Assembly (NCBI GenBank): GCA_963829085.1
Contig: CAWHHJ010000028.1
Coordinates: 74,589-138,588 of the forward strand
Length of the DNA stretch: 64,000 nucleotides
Direction: 5' to 3'
Source of the DNA: PALSA-1004 sp963829085
GTDB lineage: Bacteria > Pseudomonadota > Gammaproteobacteria > Burkholderiales > SG8-41
Part shown: positions 18,928-27,603 of the stretch, piece after piece
How positions within the stretch are numbered: position 1 is the first letter of the stretch
How the letters are laid out: every line of letters begins with the position of its first letter
Translations under genes and position numbers: made by a program
Notes under the pieces: generated by a model
What the model was told of the DNA's origin: nothing
What the model saw: the letters and a program-made list of their open reading frames with translations, nothing else
Database searches by the model: none

Positions 18928-19900
18928 TTACTCCGCGTGTATGCCTGCCGCCTTGACCAATTTTCCGAAGCGCGCAACATCCGTGCGGATCAGCGCCGCG
19001 AATTCGTCGGGCGTGCTGCCCACCAGGTCGAAGCCCAGGGCGAGGAGTTTTTCGCGCACGTCCGGGAGCGTGAGCGTACGTATGATGTCCAAGTGAAGCT
19101 TTGCGATGATGTCTTTACCCGTCGCGGCCGGTGTGAGGTAGCCGGTCCACGAATCGAAATCGAAGCCGGGAACACCCGCTTGCGCAACCGTCGGGACGTC
19201 GGGCAGCGACGGCGAGCGCTTCGGGCTGCCGATCGCGAGCACGCGTAAGCGCCCGGCCTTAAGGTGCGGCACGACATTCGAAACGCCGGCAAACATCATC
19301 GGCACCTGGCCGCCCAGCACGTCATTGAAAGCGGGACCGAGGCCTTTGTACGGCACGTGGGTAATATCAATTCCGGCATCCACGCGCAGCATCTCCATGG
19401 GCAGATGCTGCGCGCTACCCGGTACCGCCCGAAGCGTAATTCAGTTGTCCGGGATGCGCTTTAGCCAGCGCTATCAATTCTTTTACTGATTTCGCAGGCA
19501 GTGACGGATGTACTACGAGCACGACCGGGATGGTGGCTGCCATCGTGACGGGCGCAAAGTCCTTGATCGGATCGTACGGCAGCTTGTTATATAAGTGAGG
19601 GTTCACGGCCAGCGTCGAGATGTTCCCAAGATAAATCGTGTAGCCGTCGGGCGGCGACTTGGCCGCCGCTTCAGTGCCGATGATTCCGTTCGCGCCGATG
19701 CGGTTATCGATGATGACCTGCTGACCCCAAGCATCCGCCATCTTTTGGCCGAGCACCCGCGCAAGCGTATCGATCGCACTGCCCGCGGTAAAAGGGGTAA
19801 TGACGCGCACCGGTCTGGACGGATAGGTCTGGGCGCCCGCTATTAGCGGCATCAGGGCGAGCGCGCTGACGAGCACCGACGGTCTGATCAACATTCTCAT
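18928..19900 (-). CDS. Bug-family periplasmic solute-binding protein, frameshifted
   Basis: This is a Bug protein of about 323 residues. A signal peptide ends near IAGAQ; hallmarks are YPSRPVRVITPFTAGSAIDT, IDNRIGANGIIG, SPPDGYTIYLG, LVVHPSLPAKSV and ITHVPYKGLGPAFND. An extra base at about 19418-19422 creates a premature TAG; its removal gives YASGGTGSAQHLPMEML. The site overlaps GGTACC. It is an orphan, divergent from the dehydrogenase gene at 20004. Confidence 0.88.
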
Positions 19901-20003
19901 TACACTACTCCGCGCAACGTACGCTCCTCAGTCGTCATACAAGCCAACGCCAATCATAGCGCAATCGCGTGGCGGTGCTGCACGCAGCCTGCGCTGAAAG
20001 GAT

Positions 20004-20999
20004 ATGATGGCTCACGAAAGCCGTCGCATGCTCATCATCATTCCTGACGATTATCAGCAACTCGTCGCTACGCTCGATTGTTACCGCACACTCAGCGGCC
20101 ATGACGTCCATATTTTTGCCGGGCCCGCAGTGGACGAGGAAGCGCTCATGCGTCAGTTGCATGACGCGGAAGTTGTGGTCGCAATTCGCGAACGCACGCG
20201 GTTCAACCGGCGGTTGCTTGAACGGTTGCCCCGGCTCAGACATATCGCGCAGACGGGCCGCAGCACGCATCACATAGATGTTGCTGCATGCACCGCACTC
20301 GGCATCGCCGTCAGTGCCGGCTCGCACGCGTCGCCGCATACTATTGCGGAATACACGTGGGCACTCATACTGGCGGCATTACGCGACATTGCGGGCCAGG
20401 CGCAATCCATGAAGCAGGGCGAATGGTCACGGCGCATCGGTCTCGGCGTGCACGGCAAGACGCTCGGCGTTCATGGCTTCGGCAAAATCGGCTGCCTGGT
20501 TGGCAAAATCGGCGAGAGCTTCGGCATGCGCGTACTGGCCTGGGGCGGCGAGGCGTCACGCAAACGTGCCAGCGAAGCAGGCTGCATGTTCGCATCCGAC
20601 CTCAACGAGCTATACAGCGAAGCGGATGTTCTAAGCGTCCATCTGAGGTTAACTGCCGAGACCCGCCATTCGATCACGCGTGAGCGTCTTGGCTTGATGA
20701 AAGCGACTTCCCTGTTCGTTAATACCGCGCGCGCGGAGGTCGTCGCACCCGGGGCCCTCGTTGCTGCGCTTGAGCACGGTCGCCCGCGCTACGCGGCGGT
20801 CGACGTTTATGAAAACGAGCCGGTGCTCAACGGCGAGCATCCGCTGCTCAGAATGGATAATGTCCTGTGCACCCCTCATAGCGCGTGGATCGAAAAGGAA
20901 ATGTTCGAGTGTTACTTCGGCGAAGCATTCGACAATGTCGCCAAGTTTGGCCGCGGCGATCCGGTCACGCTTGTGAATCCCGAAGTTCGGACGCGGTAA
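20004..20999 (+). CDS. D-2-hydroxyacid dehydrogenase family protein (NAD-dependent)
   Basis: This is a 331-residue member of the phosphoglycerate/formate-dehydrogenase family. The Rossmann motif GVHGFGKIGCLVGK is at about 156-169, the substrate/NAD Arg lies in LRLTAETRHS, the catalytic Glu in YENEPVLN, and the catalytic His in CTPHSAWIE. The long N-terminal and central segments are typical of SerA-like enzymes without the ACT domain. Substrate unknown. The unassigned 103 bases upstream separate it from the divergent Bug gene. Confidence 0.9.
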   Translation: MMAHESRRMLIIIPDDYQQLVATLDCYRTLSGHDVHIFAGPAVDEEALMRQLHDAEVVVAIRERTRFNRRLLERLPRLRHIAQTGRSTHHIDVAACTALGIAVSAGSHASPHTIAEYTWALILAALRDIAGQAQSMKQGEWSRRIGLGVHGKTLGVHGFGKIGCLVGKIGESFGMRVLAWGGEASRKRASEAGCMFASDLNELYSEADVLSVHLRLTAETRHSITRERLGLMKATSLFVNTARAEVVAPGALVAALEHGRPRYAAVDVYENEPVLNGEHPLLRMDNVLCTPHSAWIEKEMFECYFGEAFDNVAKFGRGDPVTLVNPEVRTR

Positions 21000-21081
21000 G
21001 CCCGCGGCGCGCACTCTTAGTCCTGCGGCGACCGTGTACACGATAAAATCGGCTATTCGGGATTTGTACCAGGACACAATC

Positions 21082-21324
21082 ATGCAGAAACTTTTCGACG
21101 AAGAAACGCACTCCGCGCTCCAGCAACTGATGGACGAAACGATCGAAGCGCTGCAGCTTGCCAAAGTAAGTCCGGACGTCGATGATCTCGGCGCCACCAT
21201 TGCCGTCGCCTTGCTCAAACTAGGGCTGGCGACGAGTTTTGCCGATCATAAATATCCCGGCTTTGCAAAAGATGTCGAAGAAAAACGTCAGCGCGTACTG
21301 TCGGCAATGATGCCCCGGCACTGA
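21082..21324 (+). CDS. Small hypothetical protein
   Basis: This is an 80-residue acidic, helical, cytoplasmic protein without signal or membrane segments. It begins MQKLFDEETHSALQQLMDE and ends with a basic RHxstop. The start at 21082 is preferred to an in-frame ATG 48 bases earlier because the earlier stretch looks non-coding. A Bug gene starts 4 bases after the stop, so they are likely co-transcribed. I do not recognise the family. Confidence 0.6.
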   Translation: MQKLFDEETHSALQQLMDETIEALQLAKVSPDVDDLGATIAVALLKLGLATSFADHKYPGFAKDVEEKRQRVLSAMMPRH

Positions 21325-21328
21325 TGCA

Positions 21329-22301
21329 ATGAACGGGATGCTGCGCAGAAGTGTGATTGCAGTTATGGCGCTTGCCATGCAGTCCGGCGCCCACGCCCAG
21401 CAGTTCCCGACCAAGCCGGTGCGTATCGTCGCTCCGTTCGCCGCCGGCAGCACAATTGACATTATCGGGCGCATCATTTCGCCGCGTCTTCACGAGGCGC
21501 TCGGCCAGCCGGTCATCGTCGAAAATCGTCCAGGGGCGGGCGGGATGATCGGCGTCGACTACGTTGCCAAGTCCGTGCCCGATGGTCACACGCTGGTGAT
21601 AGGCGCGCTCGGTCCGCTTGCGATGAATCCTGCGCTATACCCTAAAACACCGTTTGATCCCGTGAAAGATTTTGCGGCGGTGAGCCTGCTCGCAACCGGA
21701 CCGGTAGTGATCGCGGTGCACCCGTCGATTCCGGCACACGACATAAAGGAACTCGTCGAGTTCGCCAGGAAGCGCCCCGGGCAACTCAATTTCGGTTCGC
21801 CAGGTGTCGGCAGCAGTCCGCACCTGACCGGTGAGCTCTTCAAGCTGATCACGAAGACGAACATCGGTACATGTACCGTACAAAGGCAATGCGGAAGCAA
21901 TCACCGATCTTATCGGCGGACAGCTCAGCATGGTCTTCACCGGTGTGCCGCCGGTCGTGCCGCTCGCCAAAGCGGGCAAAGTGCGTCTGCTCGCGACGAC
22001 TGGCAAAGAGCGCATGGCGAATCTGCCCGATGTGCCAACCATTAAAGAGGCCGGTATTACAGGCGCCGACGTGCTCATCTGGTACGGCGTCGTGGCGCCG
22101 GCAGGAACACCGAAAGACGTCATCGTGCGCCTTAACCGGGAGATCGTGAAAGCGATGAACACGCCTGATGTGCGAGACAAGTTTGCGCAGCAGGGTGTCG
22201 ACCCCGCGGCGAGCACCCCGGAAGAATTTGCCGAATTCATACGCACGGAAGTCGCACGCTGGGGCAAGGTCATACGCACCGCGGGCATCAAGCTCGAATA
22301 A
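21329..22301 (+). CDS. Bug-family periplasmic solute-binding protein, frameshifted
   Basis: This is a Bug protein of about 323 residues. A signal peptide ends near AHAQ, then FPTKPVRIVAPFAAGSTIDI, VENRPGAGGMIG, VPDGHTLVIGA and AVHPSIPAHDI. The frame breaks at 21866-21867, where an extra G sits before GTAC; removing it gives NIVHVPYKGNAEAITDLIGG, the standard second-lobe motif. The stop abuts the next gene's ATG, so it is in an operon with the EthD-like gene and perhaps the desulfurase. Confidence 0.88.
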
Positions 22302-22977
22302 ATGATAACCATGCCTGCTGCTAAAGGACTGGTGACGGTGTGGCTGCACGTGCCGCCGGAACGCGAAGAAGAATTTAATGCGTGGTACAACCTCCAGCAT
22401 ATTGCACAGGTCGTGAACATTCCGGGCTTCACCGCGGCGCGGCGTTATGCCGCCGATGGGCAAGTGCCCAAATACCTCGCGTGGTACGAAGCGGTCGATG
22501 AACATGTCGAGCCCGGCCCCGGTTTCACGCAGATCGTTCAGCATCCTACCCCGTGGTCACTGCGCATACGCCGCTTCTACGGCGAGAATCGCTTCCGCAA
22601 TAACTACCGGATGGTATCTAGCTTTGGGACCGTGCCAACGCCTGATGCGGCATGGCTCTACACTGTACAAGCGGATTGCGCCGATCCTGCCCAACTCGCC
22701 GAATTCAATGACTGGTACGACAACGAGCATATGCCTGCACTGGCAGAAGTACCCGGGTGTCTTGCGCGCGCGGCGCTATGTCGCCGTGAGCGGGTCGCCG
22801 CTGTCTCTGTCGGCATTCGAACTTACTCATCGCGAAGTGTTCGAAAGTCCTGCCTGGCTCGAAGCCCGCCAGACGCCGCGCACCGAGCGCATACGTAAGC
22901 TGTTCACAAACGGCCGTCGCATCATGTACCGCCTTATTCTTCCGACTATGCTGCCCGCTGCATCCAGTAACCGTTAG
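22302..22977 (+). CDS. EthD/ABM-like dimeric alpha-beta barrel protein with internal duplication, frameshifted
   Basis: This is a protein of about 224 residues after correction. It has two similar halves: EEFNAWYNLQHIAQVVNIPG at about 24 and AEFNDWYDNEHMPALAEVPG at about 139, each a 'WY...H' motif known from EthD-like and related ferredoxin-fold proteins. An extra base at 22752-22757 (GTACCCGGG) shifts the frame; without it the chain continues LRARRYVAVSGSPLSLSAFE to the stop at 22977. Such proteins bind or degrade small organic substrates, but the function here is unknown. Encoded directly after a Bug gene. Confidence 0.7.
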
Positions 22978-22984
22978 CCGACCG

Positions 22985-24151
22985 ATGCTTAAATTTCCGA
23001 TTTATCTCGATAATTCTGCGACGACACCCGTCGATCCGCGGGTCGTCGACAAAATGCTGCCATGGCTTGGCGGCCGCTTTGGCAATCCCGCCAGCAGCTC
23101 GCATGAATTCGGGCGTGAGGCGCGCAAGGCCGTCGAATCGGCGCGCGATGAAGTAGCAGCGCTTATCAATGCAGATCCGCGTGAAATCGTATGGACGTCC
23201 GGCGCCACCGAGTCGGACAATCTTGCAATCAAGGGCGCAGCCCTGGCTTATCAGAATAAGGGCAAGCATCTGATAACCGTGCAGACCGAGCATAAAGCGG
23301 TGCTCGACACAATGGCAGAACTCGAACGGCAGGGATTTTCCGTCACTGTGCTCGCTCCGGAAACGAATGGCCTGCTCGACCTCGACAAGTTCAGCGCGGC
23401 TATTCGTCCCGACACGGTACTCGCGTCGGTCATGCTCGTGAATAACGAAATCGGCGTCATACAGGACATCAAGGCGATCGGTGAAATCTGCCGCCCCCGT
23501 GGTGTGCTGTTTCATGTCGACGCGGCGCAAGCGACGGGAAAGGTAGCGATCGATACGCGCCAATTGAACGTCGATCTCATGTCGTTGACGGCGCACAAAA
23601 CATACGGACCGAAGGGCATCGGCGCGCTATATGTTGCGCGCGATCGCCGTGTACGCCTCGAGCCGCAGATGCACGGCGGCGGCCACGAGCTTGGTATGCG
23701 GTCGGGCACCCTCGCGACACATCAGATCGTCGGCATGGGTGAATGTCTGCGTATTGCCGGCACTGAAATGGCTACTGAGATGCCACGCGTGCGAGGAATG
23801 CGCGATAAGCTGTATCAGCGGCTTGCAGCGCGGAAAGAAGTCCAGGTCAATGGCGACATGCAAAACCGCATCGCCGGCAATCTCAACTTCAGCCTGAAAC
23901 TGCCGAATTGCGATCAGATGATCGCTTCGCTGACGGACATCGCGGTATCGTCAACGTCGGCATGCTCCTCTGGCGGAGCCAGTGTGTCGCATGTGCTGCA
24001 GGCATTGGGCAACGATACGCAGCTCGCGGGCAACTCGATTCGCATAACCGTCGGCCGCTTTAACACGGACGAGGAAATCAATTTCGCGGCGGACTACCTC
24101 GTGCAAAAAATCGATGAGTGTCGCGCCGCGCTCGAACGCCAGCCGGCATAG
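22985..24151 (+). CDS. Cysteine desulfurase, IscS/NifS family
   Basis: This 388-residue PLP enzyme takes sulfur from cysteine for Fe-S clusters and thio-modification. It shows YLDNSATTPVDPRV near the start, the PLP-stacking His in TVQTEHKAVLD, the PLP Lys in TAHKTYGPKGIGALYV (about 206) and the active-site Cys in STSACSSGGASVSHVLQALG (about 328). The mobile Cys loop fits class I (IscS-like) enzymes. No iscR, iscU or other partner genes are adjacent, so the gene symbol is not certain. It starts 7 bases after the previous gene. Confidence 0.9.
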   Translation: MLKFPIYLDNSATTPVDPRVVDKMLPWLGGRFGNPASSSHEFGREARKAVESARDEVAALINADPREIVWTSGATESDNLAIKGAALAYQNKGKHLITVQTEHKAVLDTMAELERQGFSVTVLAPETNGLLDLDKFSAAIRPDTVLASVMLVNNEIGVIQDIKAIGEICRPRGVLFHVDAAQATGKVAIDTRQLNVDLMSLTAHKTYGPKGIGALYVARDRRVRLEPQMHGGGHELGMRSGTLATHQIVGMGECLRIAGTEMATEMPRVRGMRDKLYQRLAARKEVQVNGDMQNRIAGNLNFSLKLPNCDQMIASLTDIAVSSTSACSSGGASVSHVLQALGNDTQLAGNSIRITVGRFNTDEEINFAADYLVQKIDECRAALERQPA

Positions 24152-24154
24152 CCC

Positions 24155-24174
24155 GTGCTCGCGTTAGCGAGCAC
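24155..24174. terminator. Perfect hairpin between converging genes
   Basis: GTGCTCGC and GCGAGCAC pair fully around the loop GTTA, 3 bases after the desulfurase stop. No T-run follows, so it is probably a mRNA 3'-end hairpin or a weak terminator rather than a classical Rho-independent one. Confidence 0.5.
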
Positions 24175-24226
24175 CAAGTGCAGCGAAGATAAACTTTCCC
24201 GTAATCAACCGCACACTACACGCGCC

Positions 24227-25204
24227 TTAGTCGATTTTAATCTTTGCTGCGCGCACTACTTCCGCCCAGCGCTTGAGTTCGCTATTGATATAGCTGCCAA
24301 ACTCGGCGGGTGTGCCACCAACAATCTCGACTGCCATGGCGGCAAAGCGGTCCCGTACATCCGGTGCGACAAGTGCACGGTTGATCTCGGCGTTGAGTTT
24401 CGAAATGATGGCTTTAGGCGTGCCCTTCGGCGCCACGATGCCATACCAAAGGCCGGCTTCCACGCCGGAGACGCCGGTCTCAGCGAACGTTTGCACTTCC
24501 GGCAGAAGAGGATTGCGTTTCTCGCTCGCGGCCGCCAGCGCCTTCAGCCTGCCTGACTTCACATGAGGCAGGAACGGTGGCGGACCGTCGATCATCATCT
24601 GCACCTGCCCGGCCAATAGATCAGGCAATGCTGCGCCGGTTCCTTTATACGGCACGTGCAGCAACTGTGCGCCTGTCTTGAGCTTGAACAACTCGGCGGC
24701 GAGGTGCGGCGGACTTCCCGCGCCCGCTGACGCATAGCTGTATTTGGCCGCGCCCGACTTAGTGACTGCGACGAATTCTTTGAGGCCTGTCGCCGGGACC
24801 GCCGCATTGACGAATAACACAAGAGGGATGCGCACCATCAGCGCAACGGGCTCGAAGTCCTTCGATACGTCATATGGCAGCTGGCTGTAGAGGCTGGGAC
24901 CGATGCCATGCGTAGTCATCGTCGCCTCGAGCAATGTATAACCGTCCGGGTTTGATTTCGCGGCGAGATCGGCCGCGATAATTCCCGAGGCGCCGCTGCG
25001 ATTGTCGACGACCACGGAATACTTGAACGCATCCGCGAGCTTCTGGCTCACGGCGCGCGCAATGATATCCGCCGAGCCGCCGGGCGCGAACCCGACGAGA
25101 ACGCGGATCGGCTTAGCGGGAAAATCCGCGGCGAATGCACCGTTTGCCGCCATGAGCGCGGCTAACGCGAATGCGCATACGACGGATCGCCGGTGTACAT
25201 GCAT
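24227..25204 (-). CDS. Bug-family periplasmic solute-binding protein
   Basis: This is an intact 325-residue Bug protein. A signal peptide ends near GAFA, followed by FPAKPIRVLVGFAPGGSADI, VDNRSGASGIIA, NPDGYTLLEA, PLVLFVNAAVPATG (the usual VHPS is replaced by VNAA), LLHVPYKGTGAALPD and a closing ELKRWAEVVRAAKI. It is an orphan with no adjacent permease. The ligand cannot be deduced. Confidence 0.93.
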   Translation of the reverse strand: MHVHRRSVVCAFALAALMAANGAFAADFPAKPIRVLVGFAPGGSADIIARAVSQKLADAFKYSVVVDNRSGASGIIAADLAAKSNPDGYTLLEATMTTHGIGPSLYSQLPYDVSKDFEPVALMVRIPLVLFVNAAVPATGLKEFVAVTKSGAAKYSYASAGAGSPPHLAAELFKLKTGAQLLHVPYKGTGAALPDLLAGQVQMMIDGPPPFLPHVKSGRLKALAAASEKRNPLLPEVQTFAETGVSGVEAGLWYGIVAPKGTPKAIISKLNAEINRALVAPDVRDRFAAMAVEIVGGTPAEFGSYINSELKRWAEVVRAAKIKID

Positions 25205-25338
25205 GAGTGGAGCTGTCGGTACATGCAGCGCGATGGAATTGTGATTCGATCGGCCGAATGAATGATGCCGTAATTCGAAAGATCGAATATAGCGCGTTCT
25301 GGTCGCGCGCGCGGCTGGCTCGCCGCCTCTGCCGGCAA

Positions 25339-26049
25339 TTACTTAGGCGGCGTCTCGTTCAGGAATCGATCGATATCCTTGGCTGCAACGTACTGGCGCA
25401 GCACGCCGCCGTCAGCAAACACGAGGGTTGGCGTGGTATCGACATTGAGCTTGGTTGCATAGCCGTCGATCTTGTCGACGGGGTTCGGGCAATCGGTTCG
25501 GCCCGATGGGCGCAGCGCCCTCAGCATCCAGTCTTCCCAGGCCTTGCCCGGTTCGGCTGAGCACCAGATTGATTTTGCGATGCCGGTCGAGCCGGGAAAC
25601 TTCGCTTCAATGGGATTTGGATACACATAGATGGTCACGTTGTTCAGTTTTTCGAGCTCAGTCTCGAGCTTCTTGCAAAACGGACACATGGGATCCGAGA
25701 AGACTACCAACTGGCGCCTGCCATCGCCTTTTACTCGCTTGATTGCCATGTTAAGGGGCGGCAGATCCTTCACGTTGAGCGCCGTGAGCTTGCGCATGCG
25801 CTGTTCAGTTACATTGCGGTCGGTCTTGGTGTCGATGAGCACGCCGTACATGACAAACGATACTTTCTCGTCGGTGTAGTGCAGTTTCTTGTCGACATAC
25901 ACTTCATAAAGACCGCCATATGGCGTCTTGGTGACGCTCTGCACTTTCTCACCCAGTTTTGTTTCAATCAGTTTTTTGACGCTCGCCTCGTCGGCGTGTG
26001 CGGCATTCCATACGAACAGTGCGCTCAACACAACGAATTTTTTTAGCAT
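25339..26049 (-). CDS. dsbC: DsbC-family periplasmic disulfide isomerase
   Basis: This 236-residue protein carries a signal peptide (MLKKFVVLSALFVWNAAHA), an N-terminal dimerisation domain with YEVYVDKKLHY, and a thioredoxin-like domain with active site CPFC in VFSDPMCPFCKKLETELEKL (about 120). The cis-Pro TTPTLVF motif is near 203. DsbC corrects wrong disulfides in the periplasm. The ATG at 26049 is preferred to an upstream in-frame ATG because it gives the signal peptide. The 210 bases beyond it hold no other gene. Confidence 0.9.
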   Translation of the reverse strand: MLKKFVVLSALFVWNAAHADEASVKKLIETKLGEKVQSVTKTPYGGLYEVYVDKKLHYTDEKVSFVMYGVLIDTKTDRNVTEQRMRKLTALNVKDLPPLNMAIKRVKGDGRRQLVVFSDPMCPFCKKLETELEKLNNVTIYVYPNPIEAKFPGSTGIAKSIWCSAEPGKAWEDWMLRALRPSGRTDCPNPVDKIDGYATKLNVDTTPTLVFADGGVLRQYVAAKDIDRFLNETPPK

Positions 26050-26317
26050 GGTTGCTCCACGTGAGACGCTAACGGGAGATTGTAAGACATTGTTCCGAAT
26101 GCTCAATGCCGCTCATCGCCAACGCCTGACCGCAGGTCGGGGGCCCGATCGCGCACTCATCGCAGCGGACTACGCGTGACTAAACGATGCGCTTACTGAA
26201 AGTTCATATGGCTGCGTGATACGAGTCCGCCGACTACACGGACACATGCTTAACAAGCACGCGCCTTGACACCCATCGGTGCGCTGGCTACTCTCGGCTC
26301 ACTTTTTAAGAATCACC

Positions 26318-27586
26318 ATGCCGTCAACAGCTGTCGAAAAAATTCTAGCGCGCGCCAGCGGATGCGCATCACTGCGCGCTGGAGATATCGTCGAGCCCGA
26401 CCCCGATTTCATCATGGTTCACGATGGGGTGGTGCGCGGCGCCAAGCGCGAGCTCGATGCGATTGGCATCGACCGTCTTGCGTCACCGGACAAAGTTTTC
26501 ATGGTCACCGACCATGAAGTGATTTACGGCAGCGCGCGCGCAGCGGAGATGGGCGCGTTCAATCGAGCAGCCGCGAAAGCGTGGGGCGTGAAGAACTTCT
26601 TCGACGTCGGCCGCGCCGGTCATGGTCACATTTTCCCGATGGAGTCGGGCATGCTGCTGCCGGGCATGTTTTACTTCGATAACGACCGGCATGCGACGAA
26701 TGCCGGTGCCATCGGTGCGTTTGGATTTCGCATGGGCATGGAGATCAGCCGCGTGCTTGCGACCGGAACCAACTGGGTGACGGTGCCAAAATCTGTGCGC
26801 CTCACGCTTAGGGGAACGCTGCGCGACCGCGTTTATGGGCGAGACCTGGGTTTTTACATCGCGCGCCTGTTGCATGAGGGCGCACTCGATCTCGATCTTG
26901 ATTACCGCGTGCTCGAGTTTGCCGGCGATCTCGACCAGTTCGATCTGGCGACGCGCACCGCACTGTGCAGTTCACCGACCGAGATGCGCGCGTACGGTGT
27001 CTTCTTCCCGCCTTCGGAGCAGATACTCTCGTTTGCGCGCGAGCGCGCGCAGCGCCCGTTCACACCTGTGTACGCCGATGCGGACGCATATTATGATGGC
27101 GACGCAACCCTCGATATCAGTACAGTCGAGCCGCAGGTGGTGCTGCCTGGCGGCGTGCATCGCGCGGTCGACGTTTCCAAGATCGCCGGACAACCGATCG
27201 ACCATGCGTTTGTCGGTTCGTGCGGCTCCGGCATGTATGAAGACTTCGTTACCACCGCCGCCGCGTTGAAAAATAATCACGTCGCACCTGGCGTGCGGAT
27301 GTTCGTAGCGCCGGGCTCCGAGCAAACGACCAAGCGGCTCGCCGCCGAAGGAATTCTCAATACCTTCATTGAAGCGGGCGCTATATTGCTTCCCGCCGGT
27401 TGCGGTCCGTGCAACGACGCGGTGATTGGTCCGCTGCATTCGGGAGAGATATCGATCTCGACCGCGACCAACAGCAATAGCGGGCGATTCGGCGCGAAGG
27501 ACGCACAGCTCTATCTTGGGAGTCCCGCAACTGTAGCCGCGTCCGCGGTCGCCGGCCGCATCACCGACCCGCGAGCGGCCGCGTAG
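26318..27586 (+). CDS. Aconitase-family protein, 3-isopropylmalate dehydratase large-subunit type
   Basis: This 422-residue member of the aconitase superfamily has the catalytic iron-sulfur cysteines FVGSCGSGMY (about 303) and LLPAGCGPCND (about 365), and the substrate loop ATNSNSGRFGAKD near 386. The length fits the LeuC/homoaconitase 'two-subunit' type, which needs a separate small subunit; none is encoded nearby. Either the small subunit is elsewhere or the enzyme acts differently. I start at the ATG at 26318. Leucine biosynthesis is not implied by any neighbour. Confidence 0.85.
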   Translation: MPSTAVEKILARASGCASLRAGDIVEPDPDFIMVHDGVVRGAKRELDAIGIDRLASPDKVFMVTDHEVIYGSARAAEMGAFNRAAAKAWGVKNFFDVGRAGHGHIFPMESGMLLPGMFYFDNDRHATNAGAIGAFGFRMGMEISRVLATGTNWVTVPKSVRLTLRGTLRDRVYGRDLGFYIARLLHEGALDLDLDYRVLEFAGDLDQFDLATRTALCSSPTEMRAYGVFFPPSEQILSFARERAQRPFTPVYADADAYYDGDATLDISTVEPQVVLPGGVHRAVDVSKIAGQPIDHAFVGSCGSGMYEDFVTTAAALKNNHVAPGVRMFVAPGSEQTTKRLAAEGILNTFIEAGAILLPAGCGPCNDAVIGPLHSGEISISTATNSNSGRFGAKDAQLYLGSPATVAASAVAGRITDPRAAA

Positions 27587-27603
27587 TTCTATAGTCGGCG
27601 GCG

